Source: Variovorax sp. OV329 (GTDB taxonomy: Bacteria; Pseudomonadota; Gammaproteobacteria; Burkholderiales; Burkholderiaceae_C). From it: a stretch of 64,000 nucleotides of DNA. The position numbers and the translations under genes were made by a program. The stretch is taken from assembly GCF_900114785.1 (NCBI RefSeq), contig NZ_FOUG01000001.1, positions 124,001 through 188,000 on the forward strand. The letters run 5' to 3'. Shown here piece after piece: positions 48,601-53,322 of the stretch. The stretch's first letter is position 1. Each line of letters opens with the position of its first letter. Below the pieces are notes generated by a model. That model did no database searches. It was given only the letters and a program-made list of their open reading frames with translations, and was not told where the DNA came from.

Positions 48601-49170
48601 GTGGTGAGCGCAAGCGTGGCTGGCGGGGCCAGCGAAGTGCAGGGCACCGTCACCGGCTACCAGGGCGCAACGGCCAGCCAGGTCACGCTGGCGCTGGCCG
48701 GGCAGGGCGGCTTCGCCATCGACGACTTCAAGGCCAGGACGGCAGCGGTGGACGTCAAGCAGGGCGCCATCTCGGTGGAGGACATGCTGATCGTCGACCG
48801 CGCGACGGTGAACAACCCGATGACCCGCGTGGTGGTCGACCAGCACGACCGCAGCGTCCAGCCGGGCGCGGACGTGCAGATCTACTCGGCCGGGGCGCCC
48901 TTCAGCTTCGCCATGTACGACAACCACGTCTTCACCGACACCTACGTCGTCTACCGCGGCGCGCTGTTCGACCAGATCGCCAGCATGGGCCTGAACCGCA
49001 GTGCCCTGGAGTACAGCGAACTGGCGCTCACGCTGGCCAGCCGGCCGGGCGAGGATTCCGCCGCCGCCGCGCGGACGGGTGAGCAGGAGCAGGCGTCGCC
49101 TGTGAAATTTACGGGTGCGCCGGTATCGCTGGGCGATCAGTGCGGCCTGGTTCCGGAGTGCAAGCAATGA
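30610..49170 (+). CDS. Giant filamentous-haemagglutinin-type exoprotein (TpsA), 6186 aa
   Basis: Two-partner-secretion adhesin. The N-terminus is an extended signal peptide (ESPR: MNRVYRVVWNDALSMWVAVAETARGRGKG, in parts), then a cleavable hydrophobic stretch, then the TPS domain (about residues 70-320) with NGVVNAIKNGAIGGNVWFANPYGVLVG-type motifs that TpsB recognises. The rest is mostly beta-helix repeats: four large ~400-residue modules (about 350-1810), ~75-residue 'VGVAG..AV...T.A.IG' units to about 3640, an alpha-helical insert (about 3815-4180), further beta-helix, and ~60-residue repeats near 5690-5800. The chain ends with a Cys pair, DQCGLVPECKQ. GGAGA lies 7 bases before ATG 30610; ATG 30628 is an alternative. 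The stop overlaps the tpsB start. Likely role: surface attachment or biofilm. Confidence 0.93.
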   Translation: MHSHSSMNRVYRVVWNDALSMWVAVAETARGRGKGGARRRRVAALLAALTGAAAPLMARAGPADNIVPDGRTQTTVNAAGNVANVQTTTTSGGNAFNSFSRFGVTAGDIANLHLPAGANNLINIISGNSRTDINGVVNAIKNGAIGGNVWFANPYGVLVGASGVVNVGSLTLTTPTSAFVQGFFNSPNNPNAASVAALLNGTAPLNPDGVISVQGRINAINGVTLSAGAINVGGVIYSGAAFQGTAPDFSDVVNANGLTTASAIVNADGRIRIVAEQAQGGTAAIRLAGAQLVANTIELEANATRTDASLAVSSGIEMAQATALVDIQSSQLHAKQDLSATARATVNTDTFTLPVAATVQRVGSSAAVNVGGTTVLKAGRDATLSASSSASTHAAPTSALANLAGDAAVAVSDVTSSAQVRVTDSADLQVGGKLGLSASNAVNTVSIADASAAGSNAAGASVAVSLIDSTTTAAVDGAARISAGSLDLSATASHTATVTAKASAQGAEEDSSGGSESSQTLAKYKDSASTADNADGEGIKVAGAVVVSDLKSSTQAYMASSQAATVTGDVSIQSRAGSRVTASADASATGGANGVGVAVAVNLASLKNEAYVAQSLQAGSASIGATMSPTVASNAFTTTALSGAGARGVGVAGAVAVNAIDSATHGQLRSGASVTMAGGTGDVSLVANEDGSSSAKAAPSDGPTTGDKVGIGASVAVNVLGTRTVASLEDGAQLAGARDLGLSATSTHAAKTESEAGSEGGISITPSAAVSIVNNTTQASLGTGGALTLSGDLSLVASQASSTETAAKGSAVGGKAAIGAAVGVALVDDLVSAGTARAIVADGTGGAGKGKVSLQATGASSSTVDATASASGGHASEDAGATDSGTGKPKEDGSVDQKVGKQLALGKKKQGANNVGDTKQQASTSGGVDAQKNGQASASTSEGQVAVAAAVGVNIQNATTRAQLPVDVTAAGSVTLAASGNTDAKVSADGNALPTDDGTSKIGIGAAVSVNKVASVTEALVGGNAHISSQGLSLSAGMTPVGSDSVHTIDAQASAGAGGSKVGVAGALALNLVDTSSRAAVQGGASVDAGAGPVALSAENNTSISAKAVPVDKGASGGQVGIGASVAVNVVGNRSTAEIEDAAGVASTGAISLDAKAAHEAATEAEAGASGGIAITPALALAMLNNSTSARIGAGAAISNAGGVSLSADQTNSTTTKAKGSAQGEKAAIGAAVGLALVDDNTSASVERDILVATGDVSVAASSVSQHATTASASSKGGKSDDEAGKTDAGGKKQEDATVDDKTNSQLDYGKQQQARNNVGSSSQQGATGSAAGGKKSASSGEGKVSVAAAVAVNVVEAQASATIANGRTVSTSGKFALDAKGQTDASASSDGTAVGKTAQVGIGAGVSVNQVDSATTASVGQDAVVRANGIAIGAAMADAGGGLRHDLSASAQSGAGGSKVGIAASLALNIVDTASKAQVGDRATLDAGGGDVNLQAQDTVKVVGSATPTTSGGATGGQVGVGASVAINLVDSTSAAQIGTSASVSNANDLKLSATSSVDSEATATAGSTGGKLAFDAAVAVSTINQNTRATIASGAGISTTGDVALQATSSGAHTATAKGTAKSGTAAVGAAVAVITSDSQTQATLDRDLSAGGSLELGAEATRAYTSDATATAGGSQSDKTYADNKTQADGSQSSQTLGKSQGSQSNQGAQGGKVAIAAAVGVNDLADNVQAGVTGGRTLSSGGAMTVSANNDSNFSARGAGDAVDPKTKVGVAVGVGISLADNSTSAQLADSTHVATAGDLTVSAESTQNTSPDFARKLAAEGVAGAGGNKVGVAGAFAVVVSNAQTLARIGANTRIDDAGAIRIDATNTSMLGAKAWAGAVGGNVGIGASVATVVSNNSYQALLGSGAQVNADSLSLSAQNQRVSIPGVSLQVSSVDDVKNLPDRLTSGPLLGGTNYYAEAVSGAAGDSAAVSGAVALSVFTDTTEAAIGSGSTVTTSGKVSLDSGNDTSATSLAVAASVAGKVGVGVSSASVSSTNTTTAHIDGGANVTGTGGISLAAQNTQDVNLIGFSGAVGGNVGVAGVANVLVGRNTAQAYVADSTATRLRTGGDLSFKAGNTLSVFDIVSGVAVGGSAGVGVAAGVHTIENDTRATLGSGVQAHAVGTTSLDAKASEDFQTYAIGAAAAGSVAVGGAAIVNVLDNTTLAGIGSNAQLNKGDALAAQAVRVSASDQTTVFDMVVGAGGGGSVGGGAAGDVGVMDKSTQAVIGQGAWVEAGGNVAVQSDSQDDLRLTSIGFGAGGSAGLAGSAAAYTLTTDTQARIDNNATVRANGNAVVAADGRTAVDLIAGSAAAGGSAAVGAAVGVVVLDKTTLGRIGDGASVQALGNGPAVQVATGHYDVSYGANITGEGRVSKSGLAPTDAQGNDISGRDAFRALVQQRNATRQTTAMNGLGVSATNSDSVKAYAVTGAGAGAAAITLGANVSTIDTSTHAEIGNNAQINTAGGSANAAQSVRVAAGNEQFHLGLAGAASGAGAVAVGAGADVLVSDNDTLASIGTGAQVKAARDVQVQAESRTQVLDMGIGLSAAGSVAVAGSVAVVSIADKTQALVAGGSTRIDAGGNARIAARSDTPVDMVAGAAAAGIGVAGVGAAVGVSSITKDTQAGIGGGATVNALGNNTSDMTAYSGADTDATVSDARGVQVQATSSEDLFSVTASGAAGLYAGISGAISVESVRSDTQAFIGDNAQINQSNTGANAKQDVSVTARNDLRSQVITGSVALGAGALAGGVDVGTMNNRTGATLGAGAKVTAARDIQANALGKQRFDTTVVSGAGGLVGLAGGVAVYAVGEAMSQDAKDQLSHDGNARNVNQEADAQAGDDTVGRMLAGSNDARMRDVGGQAQAKRSSVSISSSLSSALPSGNTAQVGSGAVLQAGRDIGVNARGTLDFGMTTGAVSVGALGLGAGVGIASFNINNQALVGDNASLRATGDIKVRASLAETAAAQGFAGTGGIVALNAAYAGLSDGSITRAALGNNVAVHQADEVIVNATDSRSLNAQAWGASVGAVAGGASVATADIGGATSATVGTGAAIGSGTGDAVRSLDVSASGDVNAQAHTVAAAAGLGLALSGSVATATARPDVDAGIGGGQVVLSQDASVSATGKTRAQAQAEGVNVGLGAAAGASVAIADAVSRVDAALGANTQFTGRNLTVSATQALSGSGADVRANAAGASGALFAGINATEAKASHDSRVNSSIGAGSAITLTGNAAVNATNNTSQSADVSGLAGGIVAAGFNDASATSNSVTQATVGDGAKIGAPVTTPASLANSVQVVAGGTDSNFANATSGSGGLISGAAASARTASTSNTQAGTGSGDATHGITAKAVKVQATHTTHYNAAVNSVNASVVGASGAQADNAVNSTVGAKVGADGRVAAQDIDIVAGNSSRKDWIGSTNGDTATFNIDSGSGGLIDLPAASSTTVIRHDTTAAIGDRAVVHALMPSAGLATVNIDASNDIVARDKAKVDSGGAISVAQAASRISVLQSDATVSLGDSALLSSDIGNISAGTRSNVSLDARASVNVYGLAGAPSGYADIVYNGNNRVLVGSNATVHADDGSITLAAGQGSDGTQTRIDASAAVNLWNKTAIPISITPEPTVRIASNARVDLAAGSTVEAAQDIALYADKGTVTASAKGVGKDLYREAAAAVASGISNLFGGGDVSFDVTGGSTFTGGAATVHVDGIAMTGINRRASLSFEIELIDANGNPVSTPVYAPVYQTDANGNRVLVNGNPVVIGQTVLWRMKATASEGVSYSVELAKGIGADILDRIQRLRNLMSQYAGDTIATGAYQSEINFLMYKLVELGLAKGSTDGSGQILVDATTGQPVINPGQWSNPTPREVAETRIRQYQVQVMSETGKVTGSGQVIQTTATSAVTSGNSIGTSAGSIATNGATLVTTNSSIDTELRKLSGFNAANTTYVSMNALIADNVTQLSSIATQRSANATDLTTIGARNGSINTLLGEIDTRRTQMQSLTVGTAQYNTLQAEIDTRQASIKTYAGEIQTLLGNVDTRNALIDTAATKVAANNATISSNQATLAAAFKGSANGQDAIVTGITTLSNNAATARSSISTAATTIDTEAGKFDGSTGYVQKVSETYTALGSALDSKTSASTNLAQVTADLPNQSTTRANGPIADFITVDDITVKLGNIRVTGDKLEGTGSLNSPGDARIDITNNTPNFLKLGNLTINSDEGGTLRFNGVLVNATGDIDRLNAGSTGAGGLTVLTRDSSGAPKPSINISSTYDPNAAGTTVLSPAPNIELAGDIANLRGSVNVHSAAGSILSNGSIRAGSVDIKAQNGDFVQSYVDNFFHVGGDAGSIKDGLTTTGNGIIANGSVFLSARYLNINSLVQSGIENWNLTLPVSPKLTGPASFFGIAQSSLDAAVTAYNNADAATKAGLRYSFYTVAAGQVRYDALLQRLEVDMDFAKADRNTTDWSTRTAATGGLYKLVSDYGNIGASYDVVNNRFELDGTQVSGGYIQAYGQIINTSSTAGTLRALDGYGQIKVDNPTGLAVVINKLDTGKDSTGTGRGIAGIIEITDIQSADVNTPAITTIYKRENGVVTKNGVADTSASSGRITSYAPQNGLRYAWTTGTDNSTITYWEYSGAQFFGSSDLRNAPTGHVESQSGPYVLSSFRLDNGTYLYKDTGATGTGYTTSSDTRQSGSSLWVKTDEWSTCNWWTLCIAGDYHMTFTETTPTKTITTKTLKADNPIRIEFSGYDTGTVAINSAADVLLKGEVRNSSGNTTINAGSGVTAAAGVSTTDRSIVQMNDTALVTGRNVTLNATGDVGGAINGNPAKAVQVAVNGGELNAAATVGNVNVDQTVGDLRVGTITAGGSVLDGNGRVTLASDGSILAARTSSLIQGQRMDLSTQGGSIGSIASPLKVNVGYSTDLSKRGLYGLRASAQGDIGIEAGTWSGNANGDLLVDTVVSKGGDVLLKTPGRIIDNNPIESVDTRTWNELVAFWDTAGLREGTAQNTANQAMAIKSYEQGQTQQYKLYWQMRSTQADPSVYDPAFAYHASAAEKQALGTPAAIDKFEKERTAQYHQLNGSVGTLTASYDSSFKFKADVDQTKAILNKASWSDRELGISISAGLLKDVTSTNPVVKSANVSGRTVTLQAGTAIGETQAAVVVPTNIAPQDLTDDMKVALASAERSDVIVTDSTITVLRRAPVNFAVVDALNVAVTAAPAAGTDKGAAYLASMGSAPLGSIDVTGDTRIKVRGSITNALGTSPAVQTGNLVLEAAGGGIGFVPGDGTTPGTSQPLRLNLRDGASLTARAADNVEIVEQGDMNVDTVYSRKTVKLTAAGSITDAVGTSELNVLGEQVELRADGGSIGAAGNGALGTGVSGTGGRITAWAADNLYLNGVAGRNFFLGDLTAGGALGLAGQIDMLLDGQLVAGGNVGVSAGYVLTMSAQSSTRSSGGNMQLAAYELRMADGASLTADTGTVRIDTTTDATISGISSGSGAADAVHIQAGGDIRDGGDTRLDIVADTAPAAGVTLNAGGNIGPGNALEMRLLKLDGSAGGSVDLAVQGGVQVGTLAAVDNLNLNATGLIATGQVSSALGSVALATSGGDIAAGTTSAHGDVAMNSATGAVQASQTSAGGNLDIAAAGDASVGSATAGGNASIVAGSDATVSSTTAGGNVGVQSSSGNVSTGAVSSSGGSVTLQADAGRVDASQTQAAGAIEVAAAQGATVGSATAGGNVGVQASTGNVSTGTVTSTGGNVALQADAGSVDAGSTQAAGAIGMTSGAGSVQATSSQSGAGFSASATEDITLGTVVAGGDIALNAGRDIGATSLTSTGGGISAASGRDMQVGSATAPGDITLDAGRNLTAGSLTSSAGSVAALARTGNLQVGSFSAQLDGTLSAPQGSLNVGSVRTGRDFTLVSRDDVSVASGTSGGVFTLTSTAGNATAGTLTARGVVMNAYGTVQAGQLDVSSFFRLAGDVVSASVAGGASEVQGTVTGYQGATASQVTLALAGQGGFAIDDFKARTAAVDVKQGAISVEDMLIVDRATVNNPMTRVVVDQHDRSVQPGADVQIYSAGAPFSFAMYDNHVFTDTYVVYRGALFDQIASMGLNRSALEYSELALTLASRPGEDSAAAARTGEQEQASPVKFTGAPVSLGDQCGLVPECKQ
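31650..36050 (+). repeat. Four ~1.15-1.23-kb tandem modules in the adhesin gene
   Basis: Blocks containing 'GIGASVAVN' (at about 32730, 33965 and 35165), then a 'KAAIGAAVGVALVDD'-like segment, then a polar linker rich in K, D, Q, S, recur with a period near 1200 bases. The polar linkers are at about 32120, 33250, 34450 and 35640 (for example KPKEDGSVDQKVGKQLALG and KKQEDATVDDKTNSQLDYG). The copies are clearly related but diverged, the first and last most. They look like duplicated stalk segments separated by flexible or calcium-binding-like hinges. Confidence 0.75.
42052..43150 (+). repeat. Alpha-helical, Thr/Ser-rich insert within the beta-helical adhesin
   Basis: Residues ~3815-4180 of the exoprotein depart from the Gly/Ala/Val beta-helix composition. 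They read as helices and coiled-coil heptads: DRIQRLRNLMSQYAGDTI, then runs such as LLGEIDTRRTQMQSLTVG, LQAEIDTRQASIKTYAGEI and LLGNVDTRNALIDTAATK, which repeat a ~25-35-residue 'L..E/V-DTR-x-x-x-I' unit about three to four times. This is coding sequence inside the adhesin gene, listed for its structure only. Confidence 0.6.
47688..48010 (+). repeat. Tandem 180-base repeats near the adhesin 3' end
   Basis: A 60-codon unit beginning GGCAA(C/T)GTCGGCGTGCAG occurs at 47688 and 47868 with high nucleotide similarity. Related 'ATAGGN' half-units lie just upstream (47560-47690). The encoded pattern is NVGVQxSxGNVSTGxVxSxGGxVxLQADAGxVDA. The near-identity suggests recent duplication or gene conversion. 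Confidence 0.75.
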
Positions 49171-50834
49171 TTCGACAAAGCGCAGCGGCCCTCGCTGCCC
49201 TGGCCACCTTCCAGGTGGCTGCCCAGGTGATCCTGCCGCCGTCCATCGACGCCGGCGCGCAGCAGCAGCGCCAGATCGAGGAGGAGCGGCGCCGCCGCGA
49301 AGCCGAGCGTGAGCTGCCGCAGCCCGCGCAGCCGCTCACGCGCCCGGCCGCGCCGGTGGCCCCCGCGCTGCCGCGCGCCGATGCCGGCGTGCGCGTCACG
49401 GTCAAGGAGATCCGCTTCACGCCCTCGCAGATCCTGAGCGCGGCCGAGCTGGAAGCCATCGCGGCCGACTACCGCGGCAAGCAGGTGTCGCTGGCCGACC
49501 TGCAGCAGCTGGCCGACCGGGTGAATGCGCTCTACAAGGCCAAGGGCGTGGTGACCGCGGTGGCCACCATTCCGCAGCAGGACGTGACCGAGGGCGTGAT
49601 CGAGGTGCGACTGGTCGAAGGCCGCGTGGGCGCCGTCAAGCTCTCGGGCAACGAGAGCACGCGCGAGAGCTACATCGCATCGCGCATCGGCGCGCAGCCC
49701 GGCGAGGTGGTGGACCTCAACAAGCTGGAGAAGAGCCTCGTCTGGTTCAACCAGACCAACGACATCCGATTGCAGGCCGACCTGCAGCCCGGCAGCGCCT
49801 TCGGCACCACCGACATCAACGTGGCCGTGGAAGAGCCGCCGCGCCACGAACTGCTGGCCACGCTGGACAACCTGGGCAGCAACCTGACCGGCGAATGGCG
49901 CGGTGGCGTCTCCTACCGCAACCGCAGCCTGCTGGGCTGGCGCGACGAGCTCTTCATGTCCTTCACCGGCGCCGACGGGCAGCGCAGCGGGGCGCTGGGC
50001 TACACCGTCCCCTTCAACCCCTGGGGCGGTCGCCTGAGCCTGTCGCAGTACGAGGACCGCACGGAGATCAAGCACGGCCCGCTGAAGACCCTCAACATCA
50101 CAGGCGAGTCGCGCGCCACCGTGCTGGGCGTGCGCCAGCCGGTGTGGGTCGACTCGCGCAACCAGTGGCTGCTGGTGGGCGGCGGCAAGGACCGCGTCAG
50201 CAAGAACTTCATCTCCAACTTCCTTCCGCAGCAGACCGACGACAAGGACAAGAACCTGGGCGTGGAGTGGACCTGGGTGGGCACCAGCAGCGTGGTGTCG
50301 GCCAGCTACGTGAGCTACTGGGTCGACGCCACCACGGCCGACATCCAGAGCAAGCACCGGGTCGACCGCGCCTGGCTGCGCTGGAACCAGGCGCTGGGGG
50401 GCGACTTCTCGCTGCGCGCCTTCCTCAATGGCCAGGCCACCGGCGACAAGAACCTGCCCTCGGCCGAGCAGTTCGTTCTGGGCGGCGATGGCAGCGTGCG
50501 CGGCTACCCGGTGGGCGCACTGTCCGGCGACCAGGGCTACACGGCCAGCGTGGAAGTGCACCACCCGTTGCCCACGCTCGACCTGGGCTCGCTGCCCCTG
50601 GCCAGCAGCGCCTTCGTGTTCACCGACTACGGCCGCGTGGAGCCTTTCCGGCCGCCGGATTCGCTGCTCGCGCCCAGCGAGAATCTCACGAGCATGGGCT
50701 TCGGCTTCAACGCGGCGCTGGGCAAGAACCTGAGCGGGCGGCTGATCTTCGCGTGGGGGCTCGACAAGCTGCCGGCGCCCAACGAGGGCTCGCAGAAGAA
50801 GGTGATGTTCCAGTTGGTGGCCAGCTTCCTTTGA
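49167..50834 (+). CDS. TpsB outer-membrane transporter (ShlB/FhaC/HecB family)
   Basis: 555-residue Omp85-superfamily transporter that exports and folds the adjacent exoprotein. After a signal peptide (about 19 residues) and an N-terminal helix rich in Q/E/R and a Pro-rich linker, there is a first POTRA domain starting near VRVTVKEIRFTPSQILSA. A second follows (GRVGAVKLSGNESTRESYIASRIG), then the 16-stranded barrel. The VRGYPVG motif in the L6 loop (about residue 444) is the family hallmark. The ATG overlaps the adhesin stop by 4 bases (ATGA), with GGAG 9 bases upstream, so the partner proteins are co-translated. The pairing with the 6186-residue TpsA is unambiguous from position. Confidence 0.94.
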   Translation: MIRQSAAALAALATFQVAAQVILPPSIDAGAQQQRQIEEERRRREAERELPQPAQPLTRPAAPVAPALPRADAGVRVTVKEIRFTPSQILSAAELEAIAADYRGKQVSLADLQQLADRVNALYKAKGVVTAVATIPQQDVTEGVIEVRLVEGRVGAVKLSGNESTRESYIASRIGAQPGEVVDLNKLEKSLVWFNQTNDIRLQADLQPGSAFGTTDINVAVEEPPRHELLATLDNLGSNLTGEWRGGVSYRNRSLLGWRDELFMSFTGADGQRSGALGYTVPFNPWGGRLSLSQYEDRTEIKHGPLKTLNITGESRATVLGVRQPVWVDSRNQWLLVGGGKDRVSKNFISNFLPQQTDDKDKNLGVEWTWVGTSSVVSASYVSYWVDATTADIQSKHRVDRAWLRWNQALGGDFSLRAFLNGQATGDKNLPSAEQFVLGGDGSVRGYPVGALSGDQGYTASVEVHHPLPTLDLGSLPLASSAFVFTDYGRVEPFRPPDSLLAPSENLTSMGFGFNAALGKNLSGRLIFAWGLDKLPAPNEGSQKKVMFQLVASFL

Positions 50835-50836
50835 CG

Positions 50837-50870
50837 GCCTGAAAGTACAACTTAAGGGCTCTTTTCAGGC
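50837..50870. repeat. Inverted repeat after tpsB (GCCTGAAA / TTTCAGGC)
   Basis: Perfect 8-base arms with an 18-base loop start 3 bases after the tpsB stop. A second inverted repeat GTCTCG-N5-CGAGAC is at 50897-50913. No T-run follows the first one. They may attenuate transcription into the small gene at 50982 or protect the adhesin mRNA 3' end. Confidence 0.5.
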
Positions 50871-50981
50871 TGCGAAAGCGGGAATAGTTCACACAAGTCT
50901 CGTACTCCGAGACGCCAAAGCGATAGCAAAATTGGGCATCAGGAGTCGAATGGCACATCGGCCCCGTCAGGAGAATGTTCG

Positions 50982-51284
50982 ATGAACCAAGCTGAGAAAT
51001 ACGCCGTCGAGGCGCAACTGCGCGAAACCGGCCGTCGGTTGAACGAGGTCTCCGAGTTCTACGGGGCGCTGTCCCTGGACGCCCAGTTGCGGGACGAATT
51101 GCGCGAGGCCATGGACGGGTATTCCCTTGCGACCACCCGCATCATGGACCTGCTGGCCAACGCGATCAGGATCGGCCGCGATCCGTCGGCGCGCGACGAC
51201 GCGGAAATCCAGCGCAACCACCGCATGCGCCTGGCGGCCATGTCGACGCTGATGGGCATCGCGGCCGAAGCCGCGATCCACTGA
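50982..51284 (+). CDS. Small helical protein of unknown function downstream of tpsB (100 aa)
   Basis: 100-residue protein, entirely helical by eye: NQAEKYAVEAQLRETGRRLNEVSEFYGALS and LRDELREAMDGYSLATTRIMDLLANAIRIG, then RNHRMRLAAMSTLMGIAAEAAIH (read in parts). No signal peptide, membrane segment or cysteine. An AGGAG about 9 bases before the ATG supports translation, and the frame differs from codon noise on the other strand. I do not recognise a family. It lies 147 bases after the adhesin transporter on the same strand, so it may belong to that locus (for example a regulator or cytoplasmic factor), but it could equally be independent. Confidence 0.65.
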   Translation: MNQAEKYAVEAQLRETGRRLNEVSEFYGALSLDAQLRDELREAMDGYSLATTRIMDLLANAIRIGRDPSARDDAEIQRNHRMRLAAMSTLMGIAAEAAIH

Positions 51285-51299
51285 ACGGGCGCGGGCCGC

Positions 51300-51911
51300 C
51301 TAGTAGGGCAGGACGAAGCCGCCTTTTCCCGCATTGATGCGCTGCGCCGTCGGCGCGCCATTCACCATCTGCGCGCTCAGCGACACGCTGGCACCGGGAA
51401 CGAGCAGGCTGCGGTCGCCCGGCTTGAAGCTCACGACCGGCGTGCCGACCGGCACCATGACGGTCTTCTCCCCATCCTTGTATTTCAGATGCAGCGTCCG
51501 CCCCGACGGCGCTTCGGCCAGATCGGCGACGGTCGCGTTGGTCATCGTGCTGTCGGGCTGCAGGTCGAATGGCCGGAAGCCTTCGCCCGCGCCACGCGCC
51601 GACTCCGGAAACACCGTGACTGCGATCGCCCGCTGGGTGCCGTCCGCCTGCGGCATCGCGGCCGTGCCGATGAAGCTGCCGGGCTGGATGTCGGCCAGCT
51701 CGATCGGGTAGACCTCCTGCACCACGAGCTTGTCCGGCAGGCCGAGCACGACGGTCTCGCCGCGCCGCTCCTTCACCGTCACACTGGTGGGGGTCACGCT
51801 TTGCACGGTGCCGCGCAGGCGCACCGGGGGTTCGGAGCCCTGGGCGCCGGCCGTGCTGGCCATCACGGCCAGGGCCGAGCCAAGGATCCATGTACGCAGT
51901 TCGGTTCTCAT
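51300..51911 (-). CDS. Periplasmic protein of unknown function, beta-rich
   Basis: 203-residue exported protein. The signal peptide is clear (MRTELRTWILGSALAVMAS, cut after AGA about residue 23). The N-terminal part (RLRGTVQSVTPTSVTVKERRGETVVLGL, in part) has the short-strand pattern of small OB/SH3-like barrels such as DUF5666 proteins. A second similar segment lies near VPVGTPVVSFKPGDRSLLVPGASVSL. The start at 51911 has AAGGAC 6 bases upstream; longer readings lack support. It is convergent with the small gene at 50982 (15 bases apart). I cannot assign a function; metal or tetrathionate-type binding has no direct support. Confidence 0.75.
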   Translation of the reverse strand: MRTELRTWILGSALAVMASTAGAQGSEPPVRLRGTVQSVTPTSVTVKERRGETVVLGLPDKLVVQEVYPIELADIQPGSFIGTAAMPQADGTQRAIAVTVFPESARGAGEGFRPFDLQPDSTMTNATVADLAEAPSGRTLHLKYKDGEKTVMVPVGTPVVSFKPGDRSLLVPGASVSLSAQMVNGAPTAQRINAGKGGFVLPY

Positions 51912-52038
51912 CGAAGTCCTTCTACAGATGGCAGGGCGCGATGATCGCCGATGCGGGCACGCGAGGTGCGCAGGCACACCGGGATGCCCGTGGCCGCCGC
52001 GTGTCACGGCGGCGGTCGCTTCGCCGCCGCCGTCGGTC

Positions 52039-53229
52039 TCAGTTCAACGTTTCGGCCGGCCCGAAGAACTCGTAGCGGCTGCGTTCGTCCGGCACGCCCA
52101 GTTCGCGCAGCGAGCGCTTGATGAATGCCATGAAGGGCTTGGGGCCCAGGAAGTAGGCGTCGAAGTTGCCATCTGCCGGCAGCCACTGACGCAGTTGCTC
52201 CAGATGCGGGCGGCCGGTGGCGTCGGGCTGTCGCGCCGGCGCAGGGGCCAGTTCCTCGTAGGCGATGTAGGACTTGAAGCGCTGCGGGAAGCGCGCGGCC
52301 CAGTCGTCGACCAGCGCGTCGAAGGCATGGACCTCCGGATTGCGTGCGTAATGGATGAAGACCACCTCGCGCTCGGTGCCGCCCAGCGCCGCCTCGGCCA
52401 TCGCCAGCGTCGGGGTGATGCCCACGCCGCCGCTGATCAGCACCACCGGACCGTCGCCTTCGTCCAGCGAGAAGTTGCCCGAGGGCGGGAAGAGCTCCAC
52501 CACCTCGCCCTCGGCCACCCGGTCGTGCAGGTGGTTGGAGGCCACGCCGCCGGATTCGCGCTTGACGCTGATGCGATAGCTGCGGCCGTTGGGCGCCGCC
52601 GACAGCGAGTAGTTGCGGCGGATCTCCTTGCCGTCCACCGTCAGGCGCAGGCCGATGTACTGGCCAGGCTTGAAGTCCAGCACGGGGCCTCCGTCCACCG
52701 GTTCCAGGTGGAATGAGGTGATCTCGGCGCTCTCCGCCACGCGGCGCGCCACCCGGAAGGCCCGGCCGCCGCGCCAGCCGCCCGACGCCGACGCCAGCGC
52801 GTCGTAGACCTCGCCCTCGGCGTTGATGAGGATGTCGGCCAGCTGCTGGTAGGCCGCGGCCCAGGCGTCGATCACCGCGTCGGTGGCGATCTCGGCGCCC
52901 AGCACCTCGCGGATGGCGCGCAGCAGGCAGGCGCCGACGATGGGGTAGTGCTCCGGCAGTATCTGCAGGGCCACGTGCTTGTTGACGATCTGGGCGGCCA
53001 GCGGGCCCAGGGCCTCGAGCCGGTCGATGTTCCGGGCGTACATCAACACGCCGTTGGCCAGGGCCCGGGGCTGGGTGCCGCTGGCCTGGTGGGCCTGGTT
53101 GAACAGGGGGCGCACCTCGGCGTATTCGCCGAGCATGATCTTGTAGAAATGGGTGGTGAGGGCCTCGCCGCCGGTTTCGAGCAGGGGCACCGTGGCCTTG
53201 ATGATGGCGCGTTGTGCATCGGTCAACAT
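52039..53229 (-). CDS. hmp: Flavohaemoglobin, nitric oxide dioxygenase
   Basis: 396-residue cytoplasmic enzyme that converts NO and O2 to nitrate with NAD(P)H. The globin domain (1-137) keeps the E. coli Hmp active-site positions exactly: Tyr29 (HFYKIML), Gln53, proximal His85 (VNKHVALQ) and Tyr95. The FAD domain has RRNYSLSAAPN (about 200-210), and the NAD domain has ISGGVGITPTLAM (about 266-278); the chain ends in FFGPAETL. The start at 53229 has AAGGAAAGGAC upstream. It is divergent from norR. Upstream lies a sigma-54 promoter and GT-N7-AC boxes, so expression should respond to NO through NorR. Confidence 0.96.
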   Translation of the reverse strand: MLTDAQRAIIKATVPLLETGGEALTTHFYKIMLGEYAEVRPLFNQAHQASGTQPRALANGVLMYARNIDRLEALGPLAAQIVNKHVALQILPEHYPIVGACLLRAIREVLGAEIATDAVIDAWAAAYQQLADILINAEGEVYDALASASGGWRGGRAFRVARRVAESAEITSFHLEPVDGGPVLDFKPGQYIGLRLTVDGKEIRRNYSLSAAPNGRSYRISVKRESGGVASNHLHDRVAEGEVVELFPPSGNFSLDEGDGPVVLISGGVGITPTLAMAEAALGGTEREVVFIHYARNPEVHAFDALVDDWAARFPQRFKSYIAYEELAPAPARQPDATGRPHLEQLRQWLPADGNFDAYFLGPKPFMAFIKRSLRELGVPDERSRYEFFGPAETLN

Positions 53230-53264
53230 GGGTTCGTCCTTTCCTTGGGGTGTGCGCCATGTAT

Positions 53265-53280
53265 TGCATGCCGCGTGCCA
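53265..53280 (-). promoter_or_regulatory. Sigma-54 promoter of hmp
   Basis: On the minus strand the sequence reads TGGCACG-CGGC-ATGCA, with GG-N10-GC spacing exactly as in -24/-12 promoters (consensus TGGCACG-N4-TTGCA). It would start transcription near 53254, about 25 bases before the hmp ATG. Confidence 0.8.
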
Positions 53281-53322
53281 GCGGGAGCGCCCAGCAAAAT
53301 CAAGGACCTGCAGGCGGTGCGG

